Positions 18,897 through 27,488 of a stretch of 64,000 bases of DNA are shown here, in pieces. Within the stretch, counting starts at the first letter, position 1, and each line of letters starts with the position of its first letter. This DNA comes from M50B103 sp041667565 (GTDB lineage Bacteria > Fidelibacterota > Fidelibacteria > Fidelibacterales > Fidelibacteraceae). The notes beneath the pieces were generated by a model. The model did no database searches. It was not told where the DNA came from and was given only the letters and a program-made list of their open reading frames with translations. The stretch covers positions 1-64,000 of the forward strand of contig CAZNFT010000001.1 of assembly GCA_964572745.1 (NCBI GenBank), read 5' to 3'. A program made the position numbers and the translations under genes.

Positions 18897-21767
18897 TTAT
18901 TTAAGCAAAATCATCTTTTTGCTGTCTGCAATGAAGTGATCAATTTTTAGGACAGCCATATAAATGCCGGATGGAAGTGCCTGTGCATTCCAAGTAGTTT
19001 GATAAAACCCGTGAGAACGATATGATTGAACAAGTGTTTGAACCTTTTGTCCATTAAGGTTATAAATGCTTAATTCAACTTGAGCATCTGCCGCCAATTC
19101 AAAGGGAATGATAGTCATTGGATTGAAGGGGTTAGGATAATTGCCGGCAAGTTTAAAATCATCAAGTGTAATAACATTATCATCAATAGATGAGGTGTTA
19201 ACTTCAAAAAGTTGTCCACCATAGTAACCCATGTCTGCTCTCGCTTCACCACGACCGGCATAAGTATCAATTATTGTATCCACAGAATCCGGATGTCCGG
19301 CATCGATAGCAGGTGATGTATTTTGATTAGTATAAGTCAATAAATACGAATCATTGTCAGTAAGTATGGGATTGTCCGTAAGGCATCCTGTGCCAAAATA
19401 GGGTTTAGTTCCAGCGCTGTCAATAATAGAATAAGTAACCGTTGGCCTTCCGTCATTTATAAATATTTCAGGTTTAGAGTTGTCAAACATGATAGAGTTG
19501 ATCACTGTTGGGCGGCTATTGGCATTCATTAAGCTGAATGATCCGCCTGCTAAGGCAGTATTTTCGGCAGAAGTCATGTTGACAATATGCGGAGATGAGT
19601 TGTTAATAAAAATAGCACCCGCAAAGCCCGCAGCAAAATTTTCTACGATGAGAGTATTGCTGATTTTTGGTGATGAGTGCTCTAAGAAAATGGCAGCTCC
19701 ATCGTTTGCTGCATTTCTTGAAAACTTAAGATTATGCATAGTTGGTGTTGAATTCTTGATATACATGGCACCACCCGCAGATGTTAGAACGTCTATATTG
19801 TCACTATGTTTACGACCATTTGTTCTAAAAGTTGAGCTTTCGATACGTGGGCTTGAATTCTCAATATATATTGCCCCGCCTAAACGAGCATTGTTGTTGT
19901 AGAAGTAACAATCTTTTACAAGCACATCATCGGAATTATATATACAAAGGGCACCACCATTGGGGAAGCCATCGTCAATTTTATTTGCATAGTCAAAGCG
20001 GCAGTATTCTAATACCGAGGCTCCGACAGAACGCGTATTTGTTGCATTGAACAATATTCCCCGCCATTGCATGCCTGGAAGGGTGGTTCCCTGAAATTTG
20101 ATTTCGCGATCTTCAGTACCGTGCGCGAGTAAAACACCCTCAACTTTGATTTGATAGGGACCTGTAATAAGAACCCAATCAACGGAGGATTTAATTTCGA
20201 GTGTGTCACCTTCGGGTACAAGAATATCACCATCTACATAAATGCGTTCGCATTCCCAGACGCCTGAAACATTTCCTTTGAAGTGGCAAGGTGGTGAAAG
20301 TTCTTTGTTCCACCAGTTGTTAGCACCACCATAGGCACCGATATCCGAGCGCGATGTTGCGAGTCCTGCAGTTTCTGTATCGAGTAGCCAGTCACTGATC
20401 TCTGGATCGCCGGCGTCTATTCCGGGTGAATCGTAAAGGTAAGTGGACTCTGTTGTTTTAAGTCTGTAATCGCCATTGGCTGCATCACGGAATAAGGGAT
20501 CGTAGTTTTGAAGGTTTGTTGTATCCGTATCTGATCCCACATAATTTCCTTGGACGATGGAATAGCGATAAAGCCCGCCAGCTTGAAAATCCGGATTGCT
20601 TCCATTATTGATAACAATGGTATTGACCGAGTTGCAAATATCGGTCTGTGCTGTTGTAATGCCACCCCAAGAATTTGAGTAGGTGTTATCGGCAATGACA
20701 CAATTCTTGATGTTGGCACCATTGTTTGCCATAAACCACATGCCTCTATCAGCATTTTTCGCAACGATCGTATTTTGGATATCTGCAATAAAAGTGGTAT
20801 CACGCCAAAGCGTATTTGAGTTAAAAACAAGTCCACTTGCAGTATTATCCCGAATATTGCAATTGATGAAAGTCGTTGGAGATTCTACGAATGTAGCACC
20901 GTGATCACCGTTTCCATTGATGTTTGTCCGCACTATATTAACAGTAGATTGAAAAGCATTTATACCCGCACTGGCATTATTACTAATTTCACTATTAAGG
21001 ATATTGACAGTTGAATACTCTGCTTGAATAGACCCGAATTTATCGGATATAAAGTAATAAGGATTATTAATAATTTTGGTATTGATAATATTTGATGTGG
21101 CATAATCTAAAGCAATACCTTTAGCGCCTTCAATATGTGAGTTCGTAATATCGACCTCAGAGTGCAGTAGTTCTATGGTCCCGGCATCGGCAATTCTCAC
21201 GGAGTCAATTAAGCCACTTGAATAAATCCCAATGATACTGTTATTAGAATTTAAGCCATGCTCTATTCGTGAATTTGATAAATCAATTTTGGATTTATAG
21301 TAAAGGAGACCACCACCAAAACGACGATTGAAAATTTGGCTTGCATTGCCTGTATCAATCCAGCGCTCATAGCAATGTGATACTTTACAGTATTTTAAAA
21401 CGGAGGTTTGTTGCTTTGTTGAGTCTGTTGCATGAAAGGTAATACCATACCAAAAGCCGGTATAATATGGCCAAGAATCAGTGCTACCCAGCGAATCGGC
21501 ATAGAACAAGATACTATCTGTTTCTGTGCCCACAGCGATCAATTGACCGTGCACATTAAATTCATATTCACCGGAAAAATAAACCGAGGTGCCGGGTTCA
21601 ATCGTGAGGGTTGAATTCATGGGGATGTCAATATTGCCATTTACATGATATGGGGAACTGGCTTGAGTCCATGTACCGGAAACAGCGCCGGCAGAAATTT
21701 GAGTTTGTGACATAAGTGGCAGGTACAAAAATGTCAAAAGCGTAAGAACGATTTTAAATTGTTTCAT
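18897..21767 (-). CDS. Secreted right-handed beta-helix protein with NYPNPFNP sorting domain
   Basis: 956 residues with signal peptide (MKQFKIVLTLLTFLYLPLMS). There are two beta-helix blocks, about residues 25-440 and 510-840. Each is introduced by a GTW or GVWECERIYVDGDI(L) segment, then short N/D/S-rich rungs such as SSPRIESSTFRTNG and NSSPHIVNMTSAENT. Each block ends with an AIDAG-(D/H)-P...ADMGYYGG or SDIGAYGG box, the signature seen in choice-of-anchor-Q-type proteins. The final ~85 residues are a FlgD-like sorting domain with NYPNPFNP and KKMILLK. Such helices bind or cleave polysaccharides; no lyase residues can be assigned, so the function is unknown. The sorting domain is almost identical to that of the next gene. 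Confidence 0.85.
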   Translation of the reverse strand: MKQFKIVLTLLTFLYLPLMSQTQISAGAVSGTWTQASSPYHVNGNIDIPMNSTLTIEPGTSVYFSGEYEFNVHGQLIAVGTETDSILFYADSLGSTDSWPYYTGFWYGITFHATDSTKQQTSVLKYCKVSHCYERWIDTGNASQIFNRRFGGGLLYYKSKIDLSNSRIEHGLNSNNSIIGIYSSGLIDSVRIADAGTIELLHSEVDITNSHIEGAKGIALDYATSNIINTKIINNPYYFISDKFGSIQAEYSTVNILNSEISNNASAGINAFQSTVNIVRTNINGNGDHGATFVESPTTFINCNIRDNTASGLVFNSNTLWRDTTFIADIQNTIVAKNADRGMWFMANNGANIKNCVIADNTYSNSWGGITTAQTDICNSVNTIVINNGSNPDFQAGGLYRYSIVQGNYVGSDTDTTNLQNYDPLFRDAANGDYRLKTTESTYLYDSPGIDAGDPEISDWLLDTETAGLATSRSDIGAYGGANNWWNKELSPPCHFKGNVSGVWECERIYVDGDILVPEGDTLEIKSSVDWVLITGPYQIKVEGVLLAHGTEDREIKFQGTTLPGMQWRGILFNATNTRSVGASVLEYCRFDYANKIDDGFPNGGALCIYNSDDVLVKDCYFYNNNARLGGAIYIENSSPRIESSTFRTNGRKHSDNIDVLTSAGGAMYIKNSTPTMHNLKFSRNAANDGAAIFLEHSSPKISNTLIVENFAAGFAGAIFINNSSPHIVNMTSAENTALAGGSFSLMNANSRPTVINSIMFDNSKPEIFINDGRPTVTYSIIDSAGTKPYFGTGCLTDNPILTDNDSYLLTYTNQNTSPAIDAGHPDSVDTIIDTYAGRGEARADMGYYGGQLFEVNTSSIDDNVITLDDFKLAGNYPNPFNPMTIIPFELAADAQVELSIYNLNGQKVQTLVQSYRSHGFYQTTWNAQALPSGIYMAVLKIDHFIADSKKMILLK

Positions 21768-21961
21768 TTGATCTCTTTTTGTTTTGGAAACATGAAAATA
21801 GTATAGGGATAAATGATGCTTCTGGAAATAAAAAACTCATTTTTTTTACATTAAAATCTTTGAATGGAAATAAAGTATTTAAGCACACATTCTTTTTATA
21901 ATAAAAGGTCCTTAAGTAAGCGATCTAAGCTGGTAGGTGTTCTATTATTACGAAACATAAT

Positions 21962-24286
21962 TTATTTAAGCAAAATCATCTTTTTAGTATCTGCAATTTT
22001 TGCATCAATTTTTAGGACCGCCATATAAATTCCCGATGGAAGCGCGTGAGCATTCCAAGTATATTGATAGCTACCCTGTGATTGGTAAGATTGAACAAGG
22101 GTTTGAACTTTTTGTCCATTTAGGTTATAAATAGCTAATTCAACTTGTGCATCAGCTGCCAATTCAAAGGGAATACTCGTCATTGGATTGAATGGGTTGG
22201 GATAATTCGCATGAAGTTTTGTTGTTAAAGGAAGTTGCTCAGTTATAGATGTTCCGCCATTACTTGCGCCGGGTGTAGGCTTTTCAAAATACACCCATTT
22301 ATGATGACCATCTTCTTGTCGTCCATAAGATACATCTGTTGCGATAGGCGGGAAGTATAGTTTATCGATAATACTCAGGTCTTTATCAACTAAAGCAAGA
22401 AATTCACCCGCGGCAGAAAGTTTAAAATTTGTATGCAAACCCTCCTGATCAATATCATGATCTTTGTCGCACCAAACTAATAAATAATCACCGGCATGAA
22501 TATTTGTCCCCTGTGGGAAAGTCCATCTTGCAAGTTCATTTTCTTTGTCAGTCAAGCACATACCACTAAGATCAATTGAGTTATTTGATGCATTATATAT
22601 TTCCAGCCAGTCGTCATAATCTCCTGCCGGATCTGCGATAGTGACATTGTTGGATGCCATGATCTCATTTATAAATAATGTTCCTGCATAGATGCTTTGT
22701 TCTTCGAATTCCAGATATCCATGTCGTGGCCAGCTACTTGTTTGCATGTTAGAATCCACTGCAACAATTCGATAATATTTATCATTATCGGCAATATCAG
22801 TGCTCAAAGTCCAACGGTCGTAAAGTTCGACCATAGATGTACCTTGAAGCTTATCTCTTTTTAATGATACTGAGCTATTCTTGTTATTAGAGGCATCAAA
22901 GATTTCAAGATCTATGTTTTTAATACCGAGGGCAGAGAAGGCAGAGATATCCACATAAAGTTTTTTGCCGATCTGAGATATGTCCCGGCGATATATTGAG
23001 GTTGGCGCATTTTCCCAAGAAATATCTCTATTGGTGCTTTCTCGTCTTTTGCGCATGAATTCATATAAGCCGCGTTCCACATGAGCACGACGAAAATCCG
23101 TATCGTAAGAATCATCAAAAATATTCATGTTAAAACCGTGGTCACGCGGATAATAACTATCATTGGCAAGATCTGGACGTATTGCCGCTTTAATACTATC
23201 ACCGTAAGTTCTCCATTGATCTTCTCTAAAGACATGATTAGTGTAGAATTCCACGAAATGCGTAAAGAGATCACGGTATTCGGGCGTATTAAAGATCAAG
23301 TCAGAGAGAGGCCGACCGCTATTATCGCTGACAGCATAAGTGTACATATTTATTCTTGCCCAATTAGGATCACCCCAACTTCCGCCTTCAACCCAGTCGA
23401 TGCCGAAGGTATTGTCGTAATCGTAAGGAATGAATCTGAATTTATCTATTCTTGGATCGTGATAGAGGTAATAATTATTCTTGAGATATCGATAATCATC
23501 CCAGGAACCGGTCATAATGTTCACAGCAAGATATTTGATAAAATCGGTAACGACCAATACCGACTCTAAAGAATCTTTCTTGACTGAAGGCGGTGAATTG
23601 TTGATCACATCGATGAAATGTGCCAGCTCGCTGTAATCATATTCTTCAACATTGGTTTTAAGCTCGTAGGGCCTGGTATCATTGGAATAAGGGTGATAGT
23701 TAGAAGGATCAGATCCACGGTAATTAAGGTCTGCCGGCCATAAACATTTCCAGAGATTGCCATCATTATTGCCAAAATGATAATTCGCAAAATTTTCATC
23801 TATATGTTCAATGATCTCATAAAGGCCCATATAGTTATCGTTAATATATACGCGTGCGTAAGTTACACGCGATGCTTTTAGTCCAATTTTTTCCATCAGT
23901 TTAAAAGCAAAGGTAGAGCGAATAAGAGAAGGGTCATTTTGCTCTGCTTTGAGGTTTAGCTTTTCTATTCCCACAATTTTCTGCCCTTTTACATATTCAT
24001 TGAGATCCAATTTGAATGATTTCTTGGCAGAGTTTCTTGAGGTATTTCCCCGTATGCTAAAACCCACAGAGTCTATGTTGATATCTAACAAGTTGTTTTG
24101 GAAACGCAGGCTTGAAAGATGCAAAGAATCACTGTCCGGATTGACATAGATCCAATCCAGTTTGGACTGCTCAACCGTGATATAAATATCGGCAGTACTT
24201 TGTGCACGATAAATAAGATCGCTTTCACGGGCGAATAAAAATGATAAAGTCATCAATATGATGAATGCTAAGATGTGTTTTTTCAT
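21962..24286 (-). CDS. Secreted CotH-kinase-like protein with lamin-tail and sorting domains
   Basis: 774 residues. The signal peptide MKKHILAFIILMTLSFLFA begins at the ATG at 24286; the 20 codons upstream lie in an A-rich intergenic word and are not credible. Residues ~80-420 are a CotH-like kinase domain: IRGNTSR, KSFKLDLNE, MGLYEIIEHID, then MTGSWDDYRYLKNNYYLY and FRFIPYDYDNTFG with the conserved Asp residues. A lamin-tail domain follows (LFINEIMASNN... to PTPGASN, about 555-690), then a FlgD-like sorting domain with NYPNPFNP and KKMILLK. CotH of Bacillus phosphorylates spore-coat proteins. In secreted FCB proteins the substrate is unknown; extracellular protein phosphorylation is the family-based inference. 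It may also serve in attachment. Confidence 0.85.
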   Translation of the reverse strand: MKKHILAFIILMTLSFLFARESDLIYRAQSTADIYITVEQSKLDWIYVNPDSDSLHLSSLRFQNNLLDINIDSVGFSIRGNTSRNSAKKSFKLDLNEYVKGQKIVGIEKLNLKAEQNDPSLIRSTFAFKLMEKIGLKASRVTYARVYINDNYMGLYEIIEHIDENFANYHFGNNDGNLWKCLWPADLNYRGSDPSNYHPYSNDTRPYELKTNVEEYDYSELAHFIDVINNSPPSVKKDSLESVLVVTDFIKYLAVNIMTGSWDDYRYLKNNYYLYHDPRIDKFRFIPYDYDNTFGIDWVEGGSWGDPNWARINMYTYAVSDNSGRPLSDLIFNTPEYRDLFTHFVEFYTNHVFREDQWRTYGDSIKAAIRPDLANDSYYPRDHGFNMNIFDDSYDTDFRRAHVERGLYEFMRKRRESTNRDISWENAPTSIYRRDISQIGKKLYVDISAFSALGIKNIDLEIFDASNNKNSSVSLKRDKLQGTSMVELYDRWTLSTDIADNDKYYRIVAVDSNMQTSSWPRHGYLEFEEQSIYAGTLFINEIMASNNVTIADPAGDYDDWLEIYNASNNSIDLSGMCLTDKENELARWTFPQGTNIHAGDYLLVWCDKDHDIDQEGLHTNFKLSAAGEFLALVDKDLSIIDKLYFPPIATDVSYGRQEDGHHKWVYFEKPTPGASNGGTSITEQLPLTTKLHANYPNPFNPMTSIPFELAADAQVELAIYNLNGQKVQTLVQSYQSQGSYQYTWNAHALPSGIYMAVLKIDAKIADTKKMILLK

Positions 24287-24387
24287 GTTGAAAAATACAA
24301 GGCAAAAGGCAAAAATCAAAATACTAAAGACCTTATGAAAAGGCACAAAAGAAAAAAAGCCACAAAAATATTAATTAACATGTCATC

Positions 24388-24652
24388 CCGGAAAAATTTC
24401 TCTTGAAATTTTATCCGGGATCTCATTTATTGATTGCTCAAAATATTAAAATAGTATTCAACCGCTCTATGGTTGTGGCTTTTGGAGAGTGCCGAACCTA
24501 CGGCTGTGCCGGGGGTGACAATATTAAACCCCGCTGGGGGTTAGGACCGCAGAGCGGTCAAATATTGTAGAAACAATGTCTCAATTTAAATAGAACCGCA
24601 AAAATATAGGAAGTCCAAATTTATATATTCTTCTTAGACCCCGATCGGGTCT
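24388..24652. repeat. Second tract of REP-like palindromes
   Basis: Noncoding. Contains: a hairpin cccggaaaaattt / aaattttatccggg with a one-base bulge (24388-24420), inside a gtcatcccgga...tccgggatct element known as a widespread intergenic repeat type; aacccc-gctg-ggggtt (24527-24542); gaccgc-aga-gcggtc (24545-24559); and agaccccgatcgggtct (24636-24652). The aacccc...ggggtt hairpin is the same family as the one at 15731-15746. Short loops and A+T-rich spacers resemble the tract at 15.4-15.8 kb. Confidence 0.6.
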
Positions 24653-24729
24653 CCTTGAATATTGAACACGAAACAAGGAATGCCGATTTTTGATGTGAAT
24701 TTAGAATGTTGAATTTTAAAACACATACT

Positions 24730-24757
24730 GTAGAGACGTGCCATGGTGTGGCTCTAC
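24730..24757. repeat. Imperfect 28-bp palindrome sharing an arm with the RAYT-internal element
   Basis: Starts gtagagacgtgccat and ends atggtgtggctctac. The outer gtagag/ctctac pair is perfect and the inner arms have a few mismatches, as if two related palindromes were recombined. The reverse complement of 24743-24757 equals 5567-5581 inside the RAYT gene over all 15 bases. Confidence 0.7.
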
Positions 24758-24760
24758 AAA

Positions 24761-25154
24761 TACACACTACATTATTTCGTATTCAATCTAAATGACAATA
24801 GGGATTTCCTTGCCTATATTTGTGAGGTCTTTGGATTTACTCATTTATTCAATTTAAATGTAAGGGGTATAGCCAAGCAAACGCCGACAGCTTTACTCTT
24901 TGCATTGCTGGTTTAAACTTGATTTTTGAATTTTTCGTAGTTGCTCATGCACTACCCCCTTGTTTAAAACTATGTTTTTGTTACCTTTCTAAAAGTAAAA
25001 GTGTTTCGGAGTTTGTAGGGAGGTTGCACTCAAATTAGTAATTATGAGCTAATGATAAGCCAGTGAGCGAACAATTAATTGTTTAAATTGTATTTTGAGT
25101 CCCAGCATCCTTTTTGACGGCTATTTACAAATAGGGTATATTTTCCAATATTTT
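24761..25154. other. Intergenic stretch without a recognisable gene
   Basis: No credible frame on either strand. A loose inverted repeat flanks about 75 bases: tttaaatgtaaggggtatagc near 24858-24878 and gcactacccccttgtttaaa near 24949-24968. This might be the ends of a small nonautonomous element. Nothing else assignable. Confidence 0.35.
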
Positions 25155-25247
25155 TTATTTGAGCAACATTCTTTTCTGCTGTTGAAATTCTTCATCGCTT
25201 AAAACGACAATTAAATAATGAATTTTAAACTTGGTATTTTGAGGCAT
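25155..25247 (-). pseudogene. Remnant of a secreted-protein C-terminal sorting domain
   Basis: The minus-strand frame reads through YLIVVLSDEEFQQQKRMLLK and then a stop. This matches the last strand of the sorting domains in this window (for example MAVLKIDAKIADTKKMILLK) in spacing, hydrophobic pattern and the (K/R)M(I/L)LLK end. The frame is closed by a stop about 35 codons upstream, so only the tail is left. It lies just downstream of a lipoprotein gene on the same strand. It could instead be a chance match, since it is only about 20 informative residues. Confidence 0.4.
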
Positions 25248-25258
25248 TTGGGTAACAT

Positions 25259-25804
25259 TTATTTATGAGGCAACTGGATCGTCTTAATCCAAATGACCTT
25301 CCATGTCTCGCCATGCTTTTCTAGGACGGCTGCCATGCCACAACCGGCAAGAGGAGCTGAAACAGAGCTGTATTCTACGACTGCCATGAGGCCATCATCG
25401 CTGATGCCTGGTCGGGTAAACGCTGTATATCCGGTAAAGGGTTCAGACTCGTCTGTATCTTTTAGCATCACATAGCTTGGTAGTTTATCAATATTTAGTG
25501 CATAGCGGATTTGATTTGCATCTGAGTAATTAGCAAGTAATGAGTCGGAGTTAATGCTATCTCGCTCGAATGCGATAAACAGTGAAGCAGAATTTATTGC
25601 TGTCGTGGTCTGATCATACACGTCAATGGTTTCCCGTGGATATTGGTGTATAATACTGTCCAGTACAGCAGATATGACGGCATGTTCCACTGATCCAAGG
25701 CCTTTTTCTTCATTCGGTTTAAAAAGTGAACATCCCATTATCAGCACAAGAAGTGCAAGGGTGATTAGAATGTTTTTGTGTTTTATCATAAAAGCTTTAT
25801 TCAT
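25259..25804 (-). CDS. Lipoprotein of unknown function
   Basis: 181 residues with a lipoprotein signal peptide; the lipobox is LIMGC (Cys25). The mature part has no domain I recognise. It contains SVEHAVISAVLDSIIHQYP, a central LPSYVMLKDTDES and a C-terminal HGETWKVIWIKTIQLPHK that looks like a beta-strand ending. The pattern (signal, then short alpha/beta with a WKV strand) resembles small NTF2-like envelope proteins, but this is a guess. Located 17 bases after the membrane protein gene 25822-26322 and probably cotranscribed with it. Confidence 0.7.
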   Translation of the reverse strand: MNKAFMIKHKNILITLALLVLIMGCSLFKPNEEKGLGSVEHAVISAVLDSIIHQYPRETIDVYDQTTTAINSASLFIAFERDSINSDSLLANYSDANQIRYALNIDKLPSYVMLKDTDESEPFTGYTAFTRPGISDDGLMAVVEYSSVSAPLAGCGMAAVLEKHGETWKVIWIKTIQLPHK

Positions 25805-25821
25805 TCACAATTTGTCGTTTG

Positions 25822-26322
25822 TCACAAATACTTTTTATTCATGCGTTTAATCATGCCAAGACTATAAAACACCCCAAACACAGCGGCCGCAATAATTCGG
25901 CCACTATAGTCGATGATGTTTTCGATCGAAAAAAGTGAGGCAAAGAAATGATCGTATGTTTCCATATCCAGAGCTTTAAATACGAGTCCTCCAACAAATA
26001 AGGCAATACTAAAGGCGAAAACATTGACAAATATAAAACTTAATTCGCCTTTGCTTCTTAATCTTTTCCATATCGCGAAGTCTAGCAATTTATTTGGGGG
26101 TATCAACAGGAGGATTGATCCACCTACAAGTGCTCCGATAAGTATAGATACAAGACGAATAAAAGTTTCAGTGGACCATAATGCATCAAAGCGCAAACGC
26201 TGATCAATTAAGGACATGGTCACAAATTGAAAAACAAGAGTAGAAATGATGAGACCTAGTAAGCAATATTTTGTTAAAATAGGGTGTTCGAATTCTTTGA
26301 AGAGCTTGAGTTGTCGCCTCAT
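25822..26322 (-). CDS. Four-helix inner-membrane protein of unknown function
   Basis: 166 residues with four hydrophobic segments (about 20-40, 55-75, 95-118 and 140-160). The ATG at 26322 is preferred over the TTG at 26391 because gagg lies 7 bases upstream and the extra N-terminal residues look like noncoding sequence. A basic N-terminus precedes helix 1 and a basic tail (MIKRMNKKYL) ends the protein. No family recognised. The lipoprotein gene follows 17 bases later on the same strand. Confidence 0.7.
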   Translation of the reverse strand: MRRQLKLFKEFEHPILTKYCLLGLIISTLVFQFVTMSLIDQRLRFDALWSTETFIRLVSILIGALVGGSILLLIPPNKLLDFAIWKRLRSKGELSFIFVNVFAFSIALFVGGLVFKALDMETYDHFFASLFSIENIIDYSGRIIAAAVFGVFYSLGMIKRMNKKYL

Positions 26323-26927
26323 TTTAATCCTCGAACTATTTTGTTGTTTATTTAAGCTGTACAAGTTATTGCAAAGTCGGATAAAATGCAAATTATAATC
26401 GCTGATCGGACGTCACATTGAAATATATGAAAAGGGAAGTGTGTGAATAAAAGAAATTGTACCGTCTTGTATTATACAGGTTGGTATAAAATATTAATAC
26501 CGTAAATAGCTTGATAGATTTAATTTTCGATACAATAAGATACAAGGCAAAAGTACCAAGTCAAAGCTTGGGTTCGTTTGATTGAGTCGTAATGAAATTA
26601 ATCTAATCCGTGACACGGTAATATGCGATACTGATATGGTACTTGCGGTAAATGGGGCGATAAGAGCATGAGATTACCCTATTTAGAACGCTATTACCCC
26701 ATTTATAAAAATTATGCTGACGGAATTTATATAAATTGATACGATAAGAACAAGAGGAAAAAAGTAATGTGTTAATTGTAAGTTTAAAAGATTAATAATG
26801 ATTTTAGAAGAAGATACTGTATTGTCAGTATTGCCGCGAAAATATCCCATATGCTTCGATACTGTTTATCGCTAATCATTTCATATTTTGCATTTGATTG
26901 CAGTTAAATTTTCCATAAAATACCAGC
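26323..26927. other. 605-base intergenic region with recurring GATACTG words, upstream of gmhB
   Basis: No gene seen. GATAC occurs at 26529, 26539, 26627, 26738, 26813 and 26858; three of these are GATACTG, and one pairs with CAGTAT to form atactg-tattgt-cagtat (26814-26831). A 19-bp palindrome ggtataaaatattaatacc is at about 26482-26500. An inverted repeat aatgggg / ccccatt spans 26651-26703. The pieces suggest a regulatory region for the divergent membrane-protein and gmhB-ddl units, but no known operator is matched. Confidence 0.4.
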
Positions 26928-27488
26928 ATGAAAGTTACTACAGTATTTTTAGACAGGGACGGCGTGATAAATGTTGACTGTCCCGATTATTTATTAAGCG
27001 CTGAGGATATCAAGATCCAGCGTGGTGTTCCGGCTGCTCTTAAAAAGTTGAAAGATGCAGGGATCCGGGTTATTGTGGTCAGTAATCAGGCAAGTATTGG
27101 TAAAGAATTAATTTCTCGTCGGGCCTCGGAAGCTATTTATAAAGAAATTATTCATCGGGCAGAGAAAAAAGGTGGACATGTTGATGGTTATTATTATTGT
27201 CCGCATACGCCGGAAGACGGCTGTAATTGTCGTAAGCCGGGAATTGGCATGTTCCTGCGAGCAAAGCGCGAACATAAGATTATCATGGAAGAGGCTGTGT
27301 TTGTCGGCGATGGATATGGCGATGTCGGTGCAGCCAAACGTTTAAAGATCCCCTTTTATCTTGTTGAGCAAGGTTGGGGTCGGGTGACAAAAGTTAAAAG
27401 CGACAGAGACGGTCTTCCCTATATTCAAGTAAAAAATTTAGCGGATGCTGTGGATAAAATTTTAGATATTAAGGAAAATAATTCATGA
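26928..27488 (+). CDS. gmhB: D-glycero-beta-D-manno-heptose-1,7-bisphosphate 7-phosphatase (HAD family)
   Basis: 186 residues. HAD motif I is FLDRDGVINVD with the nucleophile and acid/base Asp; motif II VVSNQASIGK; motif III/IV with KPGIGMF and FVGDGYGDVGAAK. The zinc loop CPHTPEDGCNCRKP (C-x-H...C-x-C) is typical of GmhB and histidinol-phosphatase-like enzymes. GmhB removes the 7-phosphate in the ADP-heptose route to LPS core, consistent with a diderm. A histidinol phosphatase role cannot be fully excluded, but no his genes are near. Overlaps ddl by 4 bases (ATGA), so the two are cotranscribed envelope genes. Confidence 0.88.
   Translation: MKVTTVFLDRDGVINVDCPDYLLSAEDIKIQRGVPAALKKLKDAGIRVIVVSNQASIGKELISRRASEAIYKEIIHRAEKKGGHVDGYYYCPHTPEDGCNCRKPGIGMFLRAKREHKIIMEEAVFVGDGYGDVGAAKRLKIPFYLVEQGWGRVTKVKSDRDGLPYIQVKNLADAVDKILDIKENNS

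Noticed and set aside
19480..19902. 140-residue plus-strand frame opposite the beta-helix protein
   Set aside because: Mirrors the repeated rungs of the real gene; its regularity comes from the helix repeats.
20417..20836. 139-residue minus-strand frame within the beta-helix gene
   Set aside because: Overlaps in another frame a region with clear repeat structure and sorting-domain context.
23081..23569. 162-residue plus-strand frame opposite the CotH-like gene
   Set aside because: It is antisense to the most conserved kinase motifs (SWDDYRYLKNN, YDYDNTFG).
25805..25830. Fifth CRP-like site near the lipoprotein gene (ttgtgacaaacgacaaat on the minus strand)
   Set aside because: Only one half-site is intact and it overlaps the end of the preceding gene.
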